DNA of 57,604 nucleotides from Bacteroidales bacterium (GCA_015060255.1 SUYV01000007.1:1-57604), one strand, 5' to 3'; shown: positions 32,308 to 40,165, counted from the first letter of the stretch. Notes: generated by a model not told the origin, from the sequence alone. Translations and numbers: made by a program.

Positions 32308-34311
32308 ATGAAGAATAAAACGTTCCTGACACTTGCATTCGCCTGTCTGGCAGCTGCTTCCTGTCTTTCAGAGACCGAAGCTCCTTGCACGCCGGAAGTT
32401 CCTGCAGGCGATGAAATCCTCATGACAAAACTTACAGGAAACCCTTCTGTCGACCATATGAAAGGCAATCTGCTCGTGTTCCTGGACGAGGAGACCACAC
32501 TGCGCATAGAATCGGAAGGCATCGGAACAGTAGCCTCGGAACTTTTCTCTGAAGTCGAGGCATATGACTTCAGACCGGCCCTGCGCAGTTTCCCGAAGAA
32601 CCGTGAACTGGCGCGTGAACTGGGGCTGCACAGATGGTTCTCTGTTTCATTTGACGAGGAAATCCCGACATATACATTTGCTGCTGCAGTGGCAAGGCGT
32701 CCGGAAGTATGCGCCCTGCAGTTCAACTCGCACCCTAAGCTGGCCTCTGACCTCAAGGCTGTTCCATTCAGCGTCACACCCGGCCTCAGCGCCGCGGCAA
32801 GGGGTGAAGGCATTCCGTTCAACGACCCGCTTAATGAGAATCAGTGGGGTCTGGTAAACACAGGCGACAAGAGTATCGCCAAAACCGCAAGAGAGGGAGC
32901 TGATGTAGGCGTAAAGGATGCATGGGCACTCACAGCCGGCACTCCTGACGTTGTGGTTGCAGTGTGCGACGCCCCTGTGAAATATACCCACCCTGACCTT
33001 GCAGACAACATGTGGATCAATGAGGCGGAGAAGAACGGAGCGGCAGGAGTCGACGACGACGGCAACGGATATGTGGATGACATTCATGGATATAACTTCT
33101 ATTCTGACGGTCCCATAAAATGGGACGCTGAGGGAGAGTCCGGACACGGAACCCATGTGGCCGGCATCATCGCTGCAGTCAATGGAAACGGCATCGGCGT
33201 AAGCTCCATTGCGGGCGGAAGCGGCAATGGAGACGGCGTAAGGCTGATGAGCTGCCAGCTGTTTGAAGGTTACAATGCAGGAGCTGACCGCGAAATGGCG
33301 GAAGCGTTCATTTATGCCGCGGACAATGGAGCATGCATCGCTCAATGTTCATACGGCTATCCTGCAAACATATTCTCAAGCGACGACCAATACACTTCCA
33401 CCCTTCCATTGGAATACAGTGCATTGAGATATTTCACTGATCCGGAGAACTGCAACCACCCGTCCATAGGTTCAAACCTGGTGATATATGCAGCCGGAAA
33501 CGAAGCGGCAGCCAACTCAGACTATCCTGGAGCCCTGCCTCTCTGTGTTTCGGTAACGGCATTAGGTCCTGACTACCTTCCGGCGGGATACACCAATTAT
33601 GGAAGAGGATGCAACATCGCCGCACCTGGCGGAGACTTTTGGATCGGTGAAGATGTCAGCGGAGACCACAACAGGTGCATGATCCTTTCCACAAGCATAA
33701 GCGAAGCGGTCAGTGACTATGCATGGATGGAAGGCTCATCGCAGGCCTGCCCTCATGTTTCGGGAGTCGCCGCACTGGGCATCTCATACGCCGGCAAACT
33801 CGGAAAGAAATTCACCGGAGACCAGTTCAGGGACATCCTGCTGACTTCCGTCAACGACATCAACTACCTTCTGACAGACGGCGTCAAGCCATACGGAGAA
33901 TACACCTTCGGACTGAGGACATACCATAACCGCATGGGAACAGGAGCGATCGATGCATGGAAGCTTCTCATGCAGATAGAAGGAACGCCTTCTGTGATGG
34001 TAAAGGCCGGACAGATGTGCTCTGTCGACATATCCGAATATTTCGGCGAATCGGCCAAAGACCTCACTTACCTCGACATTGATGTGAGCACAGAGGCGAG
34101 GAAGGCACTGGGACTTGCATCAGCCCCTATGATAGAAGGAGGAGCCCTCAAGATCTATTGCACAAAGAGCGCTTCAGCAAAAATCACCGTATCAGCCATT
34201 GCAGGCGGCAGCCAGCTTGGCGGAGGCGACAAGACAGGAGGTACGGAAATAAAGAGAGAGATCTCAATCGTTTCAAGAGGAGTATATTCAACCAACGGAG
34301 GATGGCTGTAA
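32308..34311 (+). CDS. S8 subtilisin-like protease lipoprotein, tandem copy B
   Basis: A 667-residue predicted lipoprotein starting at ATG 32308 (LACLAAASCLSETE lipobox). It has the same layout as copy A: prodomain (GNLLVFLDEETTLRI…GLHRWFSVSFD), then Asp221 (VVAVCDAPVKYTHPDL), His280 (GESGHGTHVAGI) and Ser478, the last in GSSQACPHVSG where the usual GTSMA is altered around the serine. The calcium-loop-like VDDDGNGYVDDIHGYN is retained and the C-terminus again ends in TNGGWL. The change next to the catalytic serine may shift specificity. It begins 6 nt after the copy A lipoprotein stop, and its own stop overlaps the next start (TAATG). Confidence 0.94.
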   Translation: MKNKTFLTLAFACLAAASCLSETEAPCTPEVPAGDEILMTKLTGNPSVDHMKGNLLVFLDEETTLRIESEGIGTVASELFSEVEAYDFRPALRSFPKNRELARELGLHRWFSVSFDEEIPTYTFAAAVARRPEVCALQFNSHPKLASDLKAVPFSVTPGLSAAARGEGIPFNDPLNENQWGLVNTGDKSIAKTAREGADVGVKDAWALTAGTPDVVVAVCDAPVKYTHPDLADNMWINEAEKNGAAGVDDDGNGYVDDIHGYNFYSDGPIKWDAEGESGHGTHVAGIIAAVNGNGIGVSSIAGGSGNGDGVRLMSCQLFEGYNAGADREMAEAFIYAADNGACIAQCSYGYPANIFSSDDQYTSTLPLEYSALRYFTDPENCNHPSIGSNLVIYAAGNEAAANSDYPGALPLCVSVTALGPDYLPAGYTNYGRGCNIAAPGGDFWIGEDVSGDHNRCMILSTSISEAVSDYAWMEGSSQACPHVSGVAALGISYAGKLGKKFTGDQFRDILLTSVNDINYLLTDGVKPYGEYTFGLRTYHNRMGTGAIDAWKLLMQIEGTPSVMVKAGQMCSVDISEYFGESAKDLTYLDIDVSTEARKALGLASAPMIEGGALKIYCTKSASAKITVSAIAGGSQLGGGDKTGGTEIKREISIVSRGVYSTNGGWL

Positions 34312-34751
34312 TGAAAAAAAGCATATACATATTGATCGCCCTGCTGCTGGTCGCAACAGGTTGCAAGAAGGATAAGCCAGTGGATCATGCCAGACTGATA
34401 ATAGGAGAATGGCACTGCACCCCTGAAACTTTTGAGGCGGATGTATATCTGGCTCTGGACAATGACGGGACATTTGACCTGTATCAGCAGATCGGCGAAG
34501 GACGCCACAGGCATTACTCAGGCGAATGGGAACTGGACGGAACCACTCTCTCAGGAACATATTCCAGCGGAGATGATTGGGGAAGCGGATATCAGGTTTC
34601 CTTCTCAGGAGACAACAGCATGAGTCTCAAGGCATTGAACGGATCGGAGGAAGTGATGAAATACTGTCGCAAAGCCATCCCTTCGGAAGTCATAGAAGGC
34701 AGCATCGAGGTGAAATCTGCAGCTGATGCCGACAGTCGTCCTGTCCTCTAG
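34311..34751 (+). CDS. Lipocalin-like small lipoprotein, tandem copy B
   Basis: A 146-residue predicted lipoprotein (ALLLVATGCKKDK). ATG 34311, overlapping the protease stop by one base, is preferred over ATG 34302, which lies inside the protease gene. The body IIGEWHCTPETFEADVYLALDNDGTFDLYQQIGEGRHRHYSGEWELDGTTLSGTYSSGDDW clearly parallels the lipoprotein at 31876, as does IPSEVIEGSIEVKS. The pairing of one such gene with each protease is the notable feature. Its last 4 nt overlap the convergent queH gene. Confidence 0.82.
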   Translation: MKKSIYILIALLLVATGCKKDKPVDHARLIIGEWHCTPETFEADVYLALDNDGTFDLYQQIGEGRHRHYSGEWELDGTTLSGTYSSGDDWGSGYQVSFSGDNSMSLKALNGSEEVMKYCRKAIPSEVIEGSIEVKSAADADSRPVL

Positions 34752-35488
34752 TCTTCCTTTCTGATGCTGAATTCACAGCCACAATAGAGCTGATTGTAGA
34801 AATCATACTCCTTGATGATCTGACGGCGGCGCTCCTGGAGTCCGCCTTTTCTCCAGTTCTGGTCCCACCAGATGATCCCTGACGGAATCATCTCTACCCC
34901 CAGTCGACTCTCGTCGACAGCCCCGTGGGGGCATACCGACCACTCACTTACGTTCGGGTCGGGCGCCGTCGCTGCTTCGATGTTCTCCGAACATCTCGCT
35001 GACGCGAGCGGCGCGGCGCTGGAGCGCCTTACCAAGATTGGCTGCTGGCAGGCCCAACGGCCGGCTTCATTGATCTGGTCGAGGGATTTCCAGCGGGATG
35101 ACGCCAGAGTCGTGGTGATGACCTTTATGCCTCTTTCGCTGGCATACTGAGCTGTGCGCAGGAGGCGGAGCTTGAAGCATTTCATGCATCGGCCGCCCCT
35201 CTCCGGCTCGTTCTCCATGCCTTTGACGGCATTGAGCCAGTTCTCATGGTCATAGTCCGCGTCCACGATTTCCAGGCCGAGCGACTGCGCATATCGCGTG
35301 CACTCGTTCTTGCGGATCTCGTATTCCTCCTGCGGATAGATGTTGGGATTGCAATAATATATGACAGGAGTGATCCCGTTCTGCATAAGCGCCTCAATGA
35401 TTGCGCTTGAGCATGGAGCGCAGCAGGTGTGGAGAAGAACAGTCTTCTCCCCCATCGGAGCCTGTATTTCCATTTTCTTCTTTCCCAT
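34748..35488 (-). CDS. queH: Epoxyqueuosine reductase QueH with an in-frame insert
   Basis: A 246-residue QueH (DUF208) protein, which reduces epoxyqueuosine to queuosine in tRNA. It has VLLHTCCAPCSSAIIEAL, YYCNPNIYPQEEYEIRK, RGGRCMKCFKLRL, TTTLASSRWKSLDQIN and the C-terminal IIWWDQNWRKGGLQERR…YDFYNQLYCGCEFSIR. Between GRWACQQ and GIIWWDQNW, where family members have only a few residues, lie about 52 extra ones (PILVRRSSAAPLASARC…CPHGAVDESRLGVEM). These are encoded by palindrome-rich, G+C-rich DNA. The frame stays open and the conserved cysteines flank the insert, so activity may survive. A divergent promoter pair separates it from nhaC. Confidence 0.92.
   Translation of the reverse strand: MGKKKMEIQAPMGEKTVLLHTCCAPCSSAIIEALMQNGITPVIYYCNPNIYPQEEYEIRKNECTRYAQSLGLEIVDADYDHENWLNAVKGMENEPERGGRCMKCFKLRLLRTAQYASERGIKVITTTLASSRWKSLDQINEAGRWACQQPILVRRSSAAPLASARCSENIEAATAPDPNVSEWSVCPHGAVDESRLGVEMIPSGIIWWDQNWRKGGLQERRRQIIKEYDFYNQLYCGCEFSIRKED
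34885..35040 (-). repeat. Palindrome-rich block inserted in frame in queH
   Basis: About 156 nt (52 codons) interrupt queH. The block contains GTCGAC-TCTC-GTCGAC inside outer arms CCCCC and GGGGG (about 34898-34932), a GATGTTC-TCC-GAACATC hairpin near 34979, and CGCTGACGCGAGCG followed by GGCGC repeats. No second copy is seen in this window. Bounds are set from the expected protein family and are accurate to a few codons. Confidence 0.7.
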
Positions 35489-35496
35489 AATCTTTA

Positions 35497-35504
35497 CAAA
35501 GATA
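35497..35504 (-). promoter_or_regulatory. -7 box (TATCTTTG) for queH
   Basis: The minus strand reads TATCTTTG, 8 nt before the queH ATG at 35488, giving a very short leader. Confidence 0.5.
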
Positions 35505-35516
35505 AATCATTTTCAG

Positions 35517-35524
35517 TATCTTTG
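35517..35524 (+). promoter_or_regulatory. -7 box (TATCTTTG) for the nhaC-like gene
   Basis: TATCTTTG lies 20 nt before the ATG at 35545. It forms a divergent pair with the queH box 12 nt away. Confidence 0.5.
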
Positions 35525-35544
35525 CACGCTTAAAACGAATTGAC

Positions 35545-36846
35545 ATGACAACACCATCCGGCAGAAAAGGCCTTCTGGCCCTCAGCCCGCTCATCATATT
35601 CCTTATTCTTTATCTTGTGTCCTGCATCATTGCAAAGGACTTCTACAGCATACCTATCTCGGCCGCTTTCCTGCTGGCATCGGTCTATGCCGTACTCATA
35701 TGCAAGGGCAAGACGCTCGAAGAGAGGATTGCGGTATTTTCTGAGGGCGCTGGCAACAGGAACGTGCTCCTGATGATATGGATCTTCGTCCTGGCCGGAG
35801 CCTTCGCCTCGACAGCCAAGGAAATCGGAGCGATCGATGCCACCGTGAACATAGCCCTGAAGATACTGCCTGGCAATCTGATATATGCAGGACTCTTCCT
35901 GGCATCGTGCTTCATATCTATGTCGATCGGCACCAGCGTGGGCACTATCGTGGCCCTCGTGCCTATAGCAGCCGGCATTGCCCAGGAAGTCGGCACGGAC
36001 ATAGCCGCCGACACATCGTTCATCACAGCCATCATTGTCGGAGGTGCCTTCTTCGGAGACAATCTGTCATTCATTTCCGACACCACCATCGCTGCAACGC
36101 GTACTCAGGGATGCTCGATGAAAGACAAATTCAAAGTGAATTTCCGCATAGTCGGTACTGCCGCATTGGTAGTGACCCTACTGTACATCTTCCTCGGAAT
36201 GTCAGTCAACGCCAGTCCTGCCACAGAGGCCGTACACTGGTACCTTCTGTTGCCATATCTTCTGATCATCGGTCTGGCGCTCGGTGGCATCAACGTCTCC
36301 GCAGTGCTCACAATCGGCATTCTGGCCAACGCGGTCATCGGTTTCATTGACGGCAGTCTGTCATGGAGCGGATGGCTCGGATCCATAGGAAGCGGCATCA
36401 GCGGCATGGGAGACCTGATCATGGTGACCATGCTGGCAGGCGGAATGCTGGAGATAATCAAGGTGAACGGAGGCATCGACTACATCGTGAACGGGCTCAC
36501 ACGCCGCATCCACGGCAAACGTGGAGCGGAGCTGAGCATCGCCGGGCTGGTCAGCCTCGCCAACCTGTGCACGGCAAACAACACAATAGCCATCATCACC
36601 ACAGGGCAGATCGCCAAAGACATCAGCGCACGCTTCGGACTTGATCCACGTAAGACAGCCAGCATCCTGGACACGTTCTCCTGCCTCGTGCAAGGCCTCA
36701 TCCCGTACGGAGCACAGCTCCTCATGGCTGCCGGCCTGGCCGGAGTGTCATCCATATCGATCATAGGATATCTCTACTATCCATTCGTCATGGGTATCTT
36801 CGCCCTCGGAGCCATCCTTTTCCGACTTCCTCGTCGCTACTCATAG
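35545..36846 (+). CDS. NhaC-family Na+/H+ antiporter
   Basis: A 433-residue polytopic inner membrane protein with about 10-12 hydrophobic segments. Family marks include SIGTSVGTIVALVPIAAGIAQ, VGGAFFGDNLSFISDTTIAATRTQG and the C-terminal TANNTIAIITTGQIAKDIS and SCLVQGLIPYGAQLL. NhaC-type carriers exchange Na+ (some exchange organic ions) for protons. The length is close to the usual NhaC size. It is transcribed from its own -7 box and its last 6 nt overlap the convergent quinone reductase gene. Confidence 0.9.
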   Translation: MTTPSGRKGLLALSPLIIFLILYLVSCIIAKDFYSIPISAAFLLASVYAVLICKGKTLEERIAVFSEGAGNRNVLLMIWIFVLAGAFASTAKEIGAIDATVNIALKILPGNLIYAGLFLASCFISMSIGTSVGTIVALVPIAAGIAQEVGTDIAADTSFITAIIVGGAFFGDNLSFISDTTIAATRTQGCSMKDKFKVNFRIVGTAALVVTLLYIFLGMSVNASPATEAVHWYLLLPYLLIIGLALGGINVSAVLTIGILANAVIGFIDGSLSWSGWLGSIGSGISGMGDLIMVTMLAGGMLEIIKVNGGIDYIVNGLTRRIHGKRGAELSIAGLVSLANLCTANNTIAIITTGQIAKDISARFGLDPRKTASILDTFSCLVQGLIPYGAQLLMAAGLAGVSSISIIGYLYYPFVMGIFALGAILFRLPRRYS

Positions 36847-37452
36847 ACTCACCGGCCCCGCAAACCGCCTCTCGATTTCCTCGAGCCATGCTTCGCGCTG
36901 CTCGCGGCTGACCTGCTTGACCTCGTTCAGGCTGGTCCACTCGATGTTCTCTATACCGATCTGACGGAATGTACCCTTTATCAGGGATCCCTCCAACGGA
37001 TTTCCGAAAACTTCCCTGTAGATGTCTGCAGGGGTGTTCATGGTAGTTATTACCGTAACCTTTCTGAGGGACAGTCTGGACACAAGTCTGCCATCCTTCA
37101 TATCATAAGCAATGGCCGGAAAGATTACCTTGTCGATAAATCCTTTGGTCATTGCCGGAGTCGTCATCCACCATATCGGGAAGATCATCACAAGATGCTC
37201 CGCCCATTCGAGATGCTCCTTATACTCCCTGACCTGATCGTCAATGGCATCGAGCGCATCCTCGCCAGCCCGGCCGGCTCCGACAAAAGCCAACAGATCC
37301 TTGGAACGCATCACAGGATCGAAATCGTCCTGATCCAGATTGATTACCCTGCACTTATGGCCTCCAGCCTTGAGGCCTCTCTCCACAGCAGCCAGTATGG
37401 CCCTGCAGAAACTCCCACCATAGGGATGATTGAATACAATAAGAGTGTTCAT
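36841..37452 (-). CDS. NAD(P)H:quinone/FMN reductase, flavodoxin-like fold
   Basis: A 203-residue protein of the NQO1/KefF/MdaB-like flavodoxin_2 family. It opens LIVFNHPYGGSFCRAIL, the FMN/FAD phosphate loop (NHPyxxSF), and has the flavin-site segment MIFPIWWMTTPAMTKGFIDKVI with the following TTMNTPADIY. Such enzymes reduce quinones by two electrons in the cytoplasm and protect against redox cycling; some regulate K+ efflux channels. No KefF partner is present. The 286 nt upstream hold RAYT2-linked repeats, so its promoter is not obvious. Confidence 0.88.
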   Translation of the reverse strand: MNTLIVFNHPYGGSFCRAILAAVERGLKAGGHKCRVINLDQDDFDPVMRSKDLLAFVGAGRAGEDALDAIDDQVREYKEHLEWAEHLVMIFPIWWMTTPAMTKGFIDKVIFPAIAYDMKDGRLVSRLSLRKVTVITTMNTPADIYREVFGNPLEGSLIKGTFRQIGIENIEWTSLNEVKQVSREQREAWLEEIERRFAGPVSL

Positions 37453-37530
37453 GCTTCATCGTTTACCCCAGAAGCATTGCAATACTGGTGCTAATTCGGA
37501 CAACCTCACACACCCTAACCACTAATTGCT

Positions 37531-37650
37531 TAATAACCAGCAACTTACACCTTACAGCGTGTTTAACCCCTCCTTTAAACCACGGGGTAAACACACGATA
37601 TTCCAAAACTTACTGATTACCAACAATTTAAGAATAAAGATGTGTTTAAC
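37531..37650 (+). repeat. RAYT2-linked repeat with hairpin, upstream copy
   Basis: The hairpin at 37559-37596 has arms GTGTTTAACCCC and GGGGTAAACAC, one base bulged. Flanking sequence is duplicated with an 83-nt period: TAATAACCAGCAACTT at 37531 resembles TGATTACCAACAATTT at 37614, and GTGTTTAACC at 37559 recurs at 37642. Together they fill the gap upstream of RAYT2; apart from this and the GTG/ATG start zone I see nothing else in 37453-37738. Confidence 0.78.
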
Positions 37651-37738
37651 CTAATCTCGGATTGCTTTTCTCAACGATTATTCCAATCTTTGTGTCGGTC
37701 ATTTCCTGACTCTCCGATATGACAGTGAGAGGGAGGCA

Positions 37739-38647
37739 GTGGAGAAGGATATATCAATACTGACATATATGGAGAAACGAAGATTCTATCATCTGTTTTC
37801 TGACGGTTTCCGTACAGATGCCCTTTTCGAGGACAAGGCCGCGTTCGTTGCCGCCATGAACATCATAGCTGTGTGCTTTCTTAAATGCAAGGTGGTGATA
37901 CCGGCATTCTGTCTGATGGACAACCATGTACATTTCGTTCTGTATGGGACTCTGAAAGAATGCTGCGAATTCAGAGACAGATTTGCTCATAAATATTCGT
38001 TATGGTATTACAACAGATACTCGTGCCGGAGGTCCGAGCCGATTGACTTTGACATCAAGCTGATGGAAGACGAGAAATACATTCTCAAATCGATAGCTTA
38101 TGTGCTGAGGAACGGAATAGCTGCCGGGTACATATACTGTGCTGAAGATTATCCGTGGTCATCTGCCGGATTGTATTTCAGAAGGCCTGAAACGCTCGCT
38201 GCATTAACTGCTGAATGGACTGAAGTATCCTTACTCACCATAAGGAAAAGACGAGAGATGTTTCAGACCATGAACGATATACCCGGAGATTGGAAAGTGA
38301 CTCCGGAAGGTTTTCTATGGCCAGGCAATTATGTTGATTATCAAGTGGTTGAAAAACTGTTCCGCACACCGAAGAGCTTCGCGTTCTTCATGGGACAGAG
38401 CAAGGAAGAGGAGATCGGCATGAGCCTCGGAGCCAGAGAGCATGTGGCATTGCCGGATATGGAGCTTCGCGAGAAGGCTGCTGCACATAGCCGGCGGATG
38501 TTCAGGACGTCCAATCTACGTGAACTTGACGCTGACAGGAGAATGCGTCTGGCGAAGACGCTCAGGAAGGAGTACAGGTGTTCATACAAGCAGATAGCCA
38601 GGATCATCCACCTGGATCAGAAGTATCTGAAGGAGCTGCTGGGATAG
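37739..38647 (+). CDS. REP-associated tyrosine transposase (RAYT), copy 2
   Basis: A 302-residue Y1-type transposase from GTG 37739; ATG 37769, giving MEKRRFYHLFSDG, is an equally good start. The HUH motif is LMDNHVHFVLYG (His63, His65 from the GTG) and the candidate catalytic tyrosine is Tyr121 in the classic RAYT context AYVLRNGIAAGYIY, followed by DYPWSSAG. The C-terminal YRCSYKQIARIIHLD is a helix-turn-helix-like tail resembling that of RAYT1, while the rest is only distantly similar. It is preceded by a hairpin repeat of its own type, and another copy lies at 40211. This is a separate RAYT lineage, not a recent duplicate. Confidence 0.88.
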   Translation: MEKDISILTYMEKRRFYHLFSDGFRTDALFEDKAAFVAAMNIIAVCFLKCKVVIPAFCLMDNHVHFVLYGTLKECCEFRDRFAHKYSLWYYNRYSCRRSEPIDFDIKLMEDEKYILKSIAYVLRNGIAAGYIYCAEDYPWSSAGLYFRRPETLAALTAEWTEVSLLTIRKRREMFQTMNDIPGDWKVTPEGFLWPGNYVDYQVVEKLFRTPKSFAFFMGQSKEEEIGMSLGAREHVALPDMELREKAAAHSRRMFRTSNLRELDADRRMRLAKTLRKEYRCSYKQIARIIHLDQKYLKELLG

Positions 38648-38784
38648 GGGCTAAATACCAATATTTAGGGATTGCCTGAGCGGGATGATGGCCGTACCTT
38701 TGTATCCGAAATCAGGACATGAACCTGAAGGAATTATAGAAATAAGCCATTATAGTTATAGAAATCGAATTCTTTTAATTGTTG

Positions 38785-38822
38785 TATTTTTGTAGGAGGC
38801 CTTCCGGGAGGGACGCCTCCTA
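38785..38822 (+). promoter_or_regulatory. -7-like box followed at once by a GC-rich hairpin
   Basis: TATTTTTG (38785-38792) matches TAnnTTTG and is directly followed by a hairpin with arms TAGGAGGC (38793-38800) and GCCTCCTA (38815-38822), then TATATTTTG. It could be the RAYT2 terminator, or a promoter whose transcript begins with a stem-loop. The 217-nt gap 38648-38864 holds nothing else except the box at 38839. Confidence 0.4.
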
Positions 38823-38838
38823 TATTTTGAAATATTAT

Positions 38839-38846
38839 TATCTTTG
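38839..38846 (+). promoter_or_regulatory. -7 box (TATCTTTG) for the hemerythrin-LuxR operon
   Basis: TATCTTTG lies 18 nt before the ATG at 38865 and matches the Bacteroidetes consensus. Confidence 0.5.
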
Positions 38847-38864
38847 AACACTAAAATCAGCGAT

Positions 38865-39560
38865 ATGACTACCGAGATACAGCGAATCGTCTTTTCCGAA
38901 TCGATGAAGCTTGCCGACCTTGTCGATGTCAATTTCAAGCTTCTCAATGTCCTTTCCCGTCTGGGAATCAGTCTGGGATTCGGCGAGAATACCATAAGGG
39001 AAGTGTGCCAGAGGCAGGGAATCAATCTCGAATCCTTCCTGCTGATATGCAACATATATACTTATGACGACTATGTTCCGTCTGCCGAGCTTCTCTCGTC
39101 GGCGGACCCTCTGACCATAGTTGACTATCTGCACAGTTCCCATGCATTCTACCTGGACAAGGAGTTCGCAAGCCTCGAGAAGAACATCAAGGCCATGGTG
39201 GAGCCGTGCGACGACATGCAGAAGAAGATCGTGTCGAAGTTTGTCGCTGACTATAAGCTGCAGGTCGAGAAGCATTTTGCTTATGAGGAGATGACTGTGT
39301 TCCCATATGTGAGGGCTCTCAAGGAAGGCAAGATGATGGAAGGATACTCGATCGAGCAGTTCGAGGAGAATCACAGCAACATAGACGAGACACTCGGAGA
39401 CCTCAAGAACATCGTCATGAAATATCTTCCAGACACATGCGATACTGTCCTTCGCAACGAAGTGCTTTACAGGATATATCGTCTGGATGAAGACCTTGCC
39501 AAGCACACCATCATCGAGGACAGGGTGCTCATACCGATAGTAAATAGAATGGAGGCATGA
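38865..39560 (+). CDS. Hemerythrin HHE-domain protein (RIC/ScdA-like)
   Basis: A 231-residue cytoplasmic protein starting at ATG 38865. The N-terminal ~65 residues (LADLVDVNFKLLNVLSRLGISLGFGENTIREVCQRQGI) resemble the ScdA-type domain but lack its usual cysteine pair. The hemerythrin bundle carries the metal ligands in HSSHAFYLDKE, EKHFAYEEMTVFPY, ENHSNIDE and KHTIIEDRVLIP. Di-iron proteins of this type sense O2 or NO or help repair Fe-S clusters. The stop overlaps the start of a LuxR-type regulator (ATGATGA), so the two are translated together and probably work together. Confidence 0.88.
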   Translation: MTTEIQRIVFSESMKLADLVDVNFKLLNVLSRLGISLGFGENTIREVCQRQGINLESFLLICNIYTYDDYVPSAELLSSADPLTIVDYLHSSHAFYLDKEFASLEKNIKAMVEPCDDMQKKIVSKFVADYKLQVEKHFAYEEMTVFPYVRALKEGKMMEGYSIEQFEENHSNIDETLGDLKNIVMKYLPDTCDTVLRNEVLYRIYRLDEDLAKHTIIEDRVLIPIVNRMEA

Positions 39561-40165
39561 TGAAGACAGGATTCAGAAAAGTTTTGCTCATAATGCCTTC
39601 TGTGATTGTCGCCAGAGGGCTTGAGGCCGCGCTTGCCGAGCACGGAGAATTCCGTGTGGAAGGCATCCTGGCGGACCTCTCACATGCTTCTGAAGCACGT
39701 CTGAGGAACATGGATGTGGATCTCATCATCATTGATCCGGTTGTCTTTGACTATGTGTCACGCGCGTCCGGAAGAGCCCGCCTGGCGGAGCATTCCAGCG
39801 CAGCAGTCGTCGCTCTGAAGACCATCCCGATGGAGGATGAGCAGATCAGGCAGTATGACGGAGTGGTCAGCATGTATGACTCCCCTGTCGCCGTCGTCAA
39901 GAAGCTCCGCGAGTCGCTCGCCTCCCACGACGAAGCTCCTGAGTCAGACGGATATGACCTCTCGTCACGCGAAAAGGAGATACTGGTCTGTGTGGCCAAG
40001 GGAATGCTCAACAAAGAGATTGCCGACTTCTACAATATATCCATCCACACTGTCATCACTCACCGCAAGAACATCACACGCAAGACAGGCATCAAGACCG
40101 TGGCCGGACTGACAGTCTACGCCCTCCTCAACAACCTGATCGACCCGTCATCGGTAGAGCTGTAG
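39557..40165 (+). CDS. LuxR-type regulator with degenerate receiver domain
   Basis: A 202-residue DNA-binding protein. The C-terminal LuxR/NarL helix-turn-helix is clear: LSSREKEILVCVAKGMLNKEIADFYNISIHTVITHRKNITRKTGIKTVAGL. The N-terminal ~120 residues look like a receiver fold (VLLIMPSVIVARGLEAAL…VDLIIIDP), but the acidic pair expected at its start is replaced by MPS, so phosphorylation is doubtful even though the central Asp is kept. Overlap with the hemerythrin gene suggests control by that di-iron protein rather than by a kinase. Start 39557 or 39560 are both possible. Confidence 0.87.
   Translation: MMKTGFRKVLLIMPSVIVARGLEAALAEHGEFRVEGILADLSHASEARLRNMDVDLIIIDPVVFDYVSRASGRARLAEHSSAAVVALKTIPMEDEQIRQYDGVVSMYDSPVAVVKKLRESLASHDEAPESDGYDLSSREKEILVCVAKGMLNKEIADFYNISIHTVITHRKNITRKTGIKTVAGLTVYALLNNLIDPSSVEL

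Noticed and set aside
29719..34311. Type IX secretion signal on the subtilases
   Set aside because: The C-termini end in NGGWL and lack the usual CTD pattern; the N-terminal lipobox explains surface location better.
34885..35040. Frameshift or disrupted queH pseudogene
   Set aside because: The frame is continuous and the conserved C-terminal motifs follow in frame, so it is an insertion and not a break.
37531..37596. Riboswitch or tRNA-like element before RAYT2
   Set aside because: The hairpin recurs at 40225 in a convergent intergenic gap, which fits a repeat and not a cis-regulatory leader.
2696..38647. Two insertion sequences of the IS200/IS605 type
   Set aside because: The proteins have the RAYT motif (YxxxN with following YPW) and C-terminal extensions, differ strongly from each other and are not bounded as simple IS ends.
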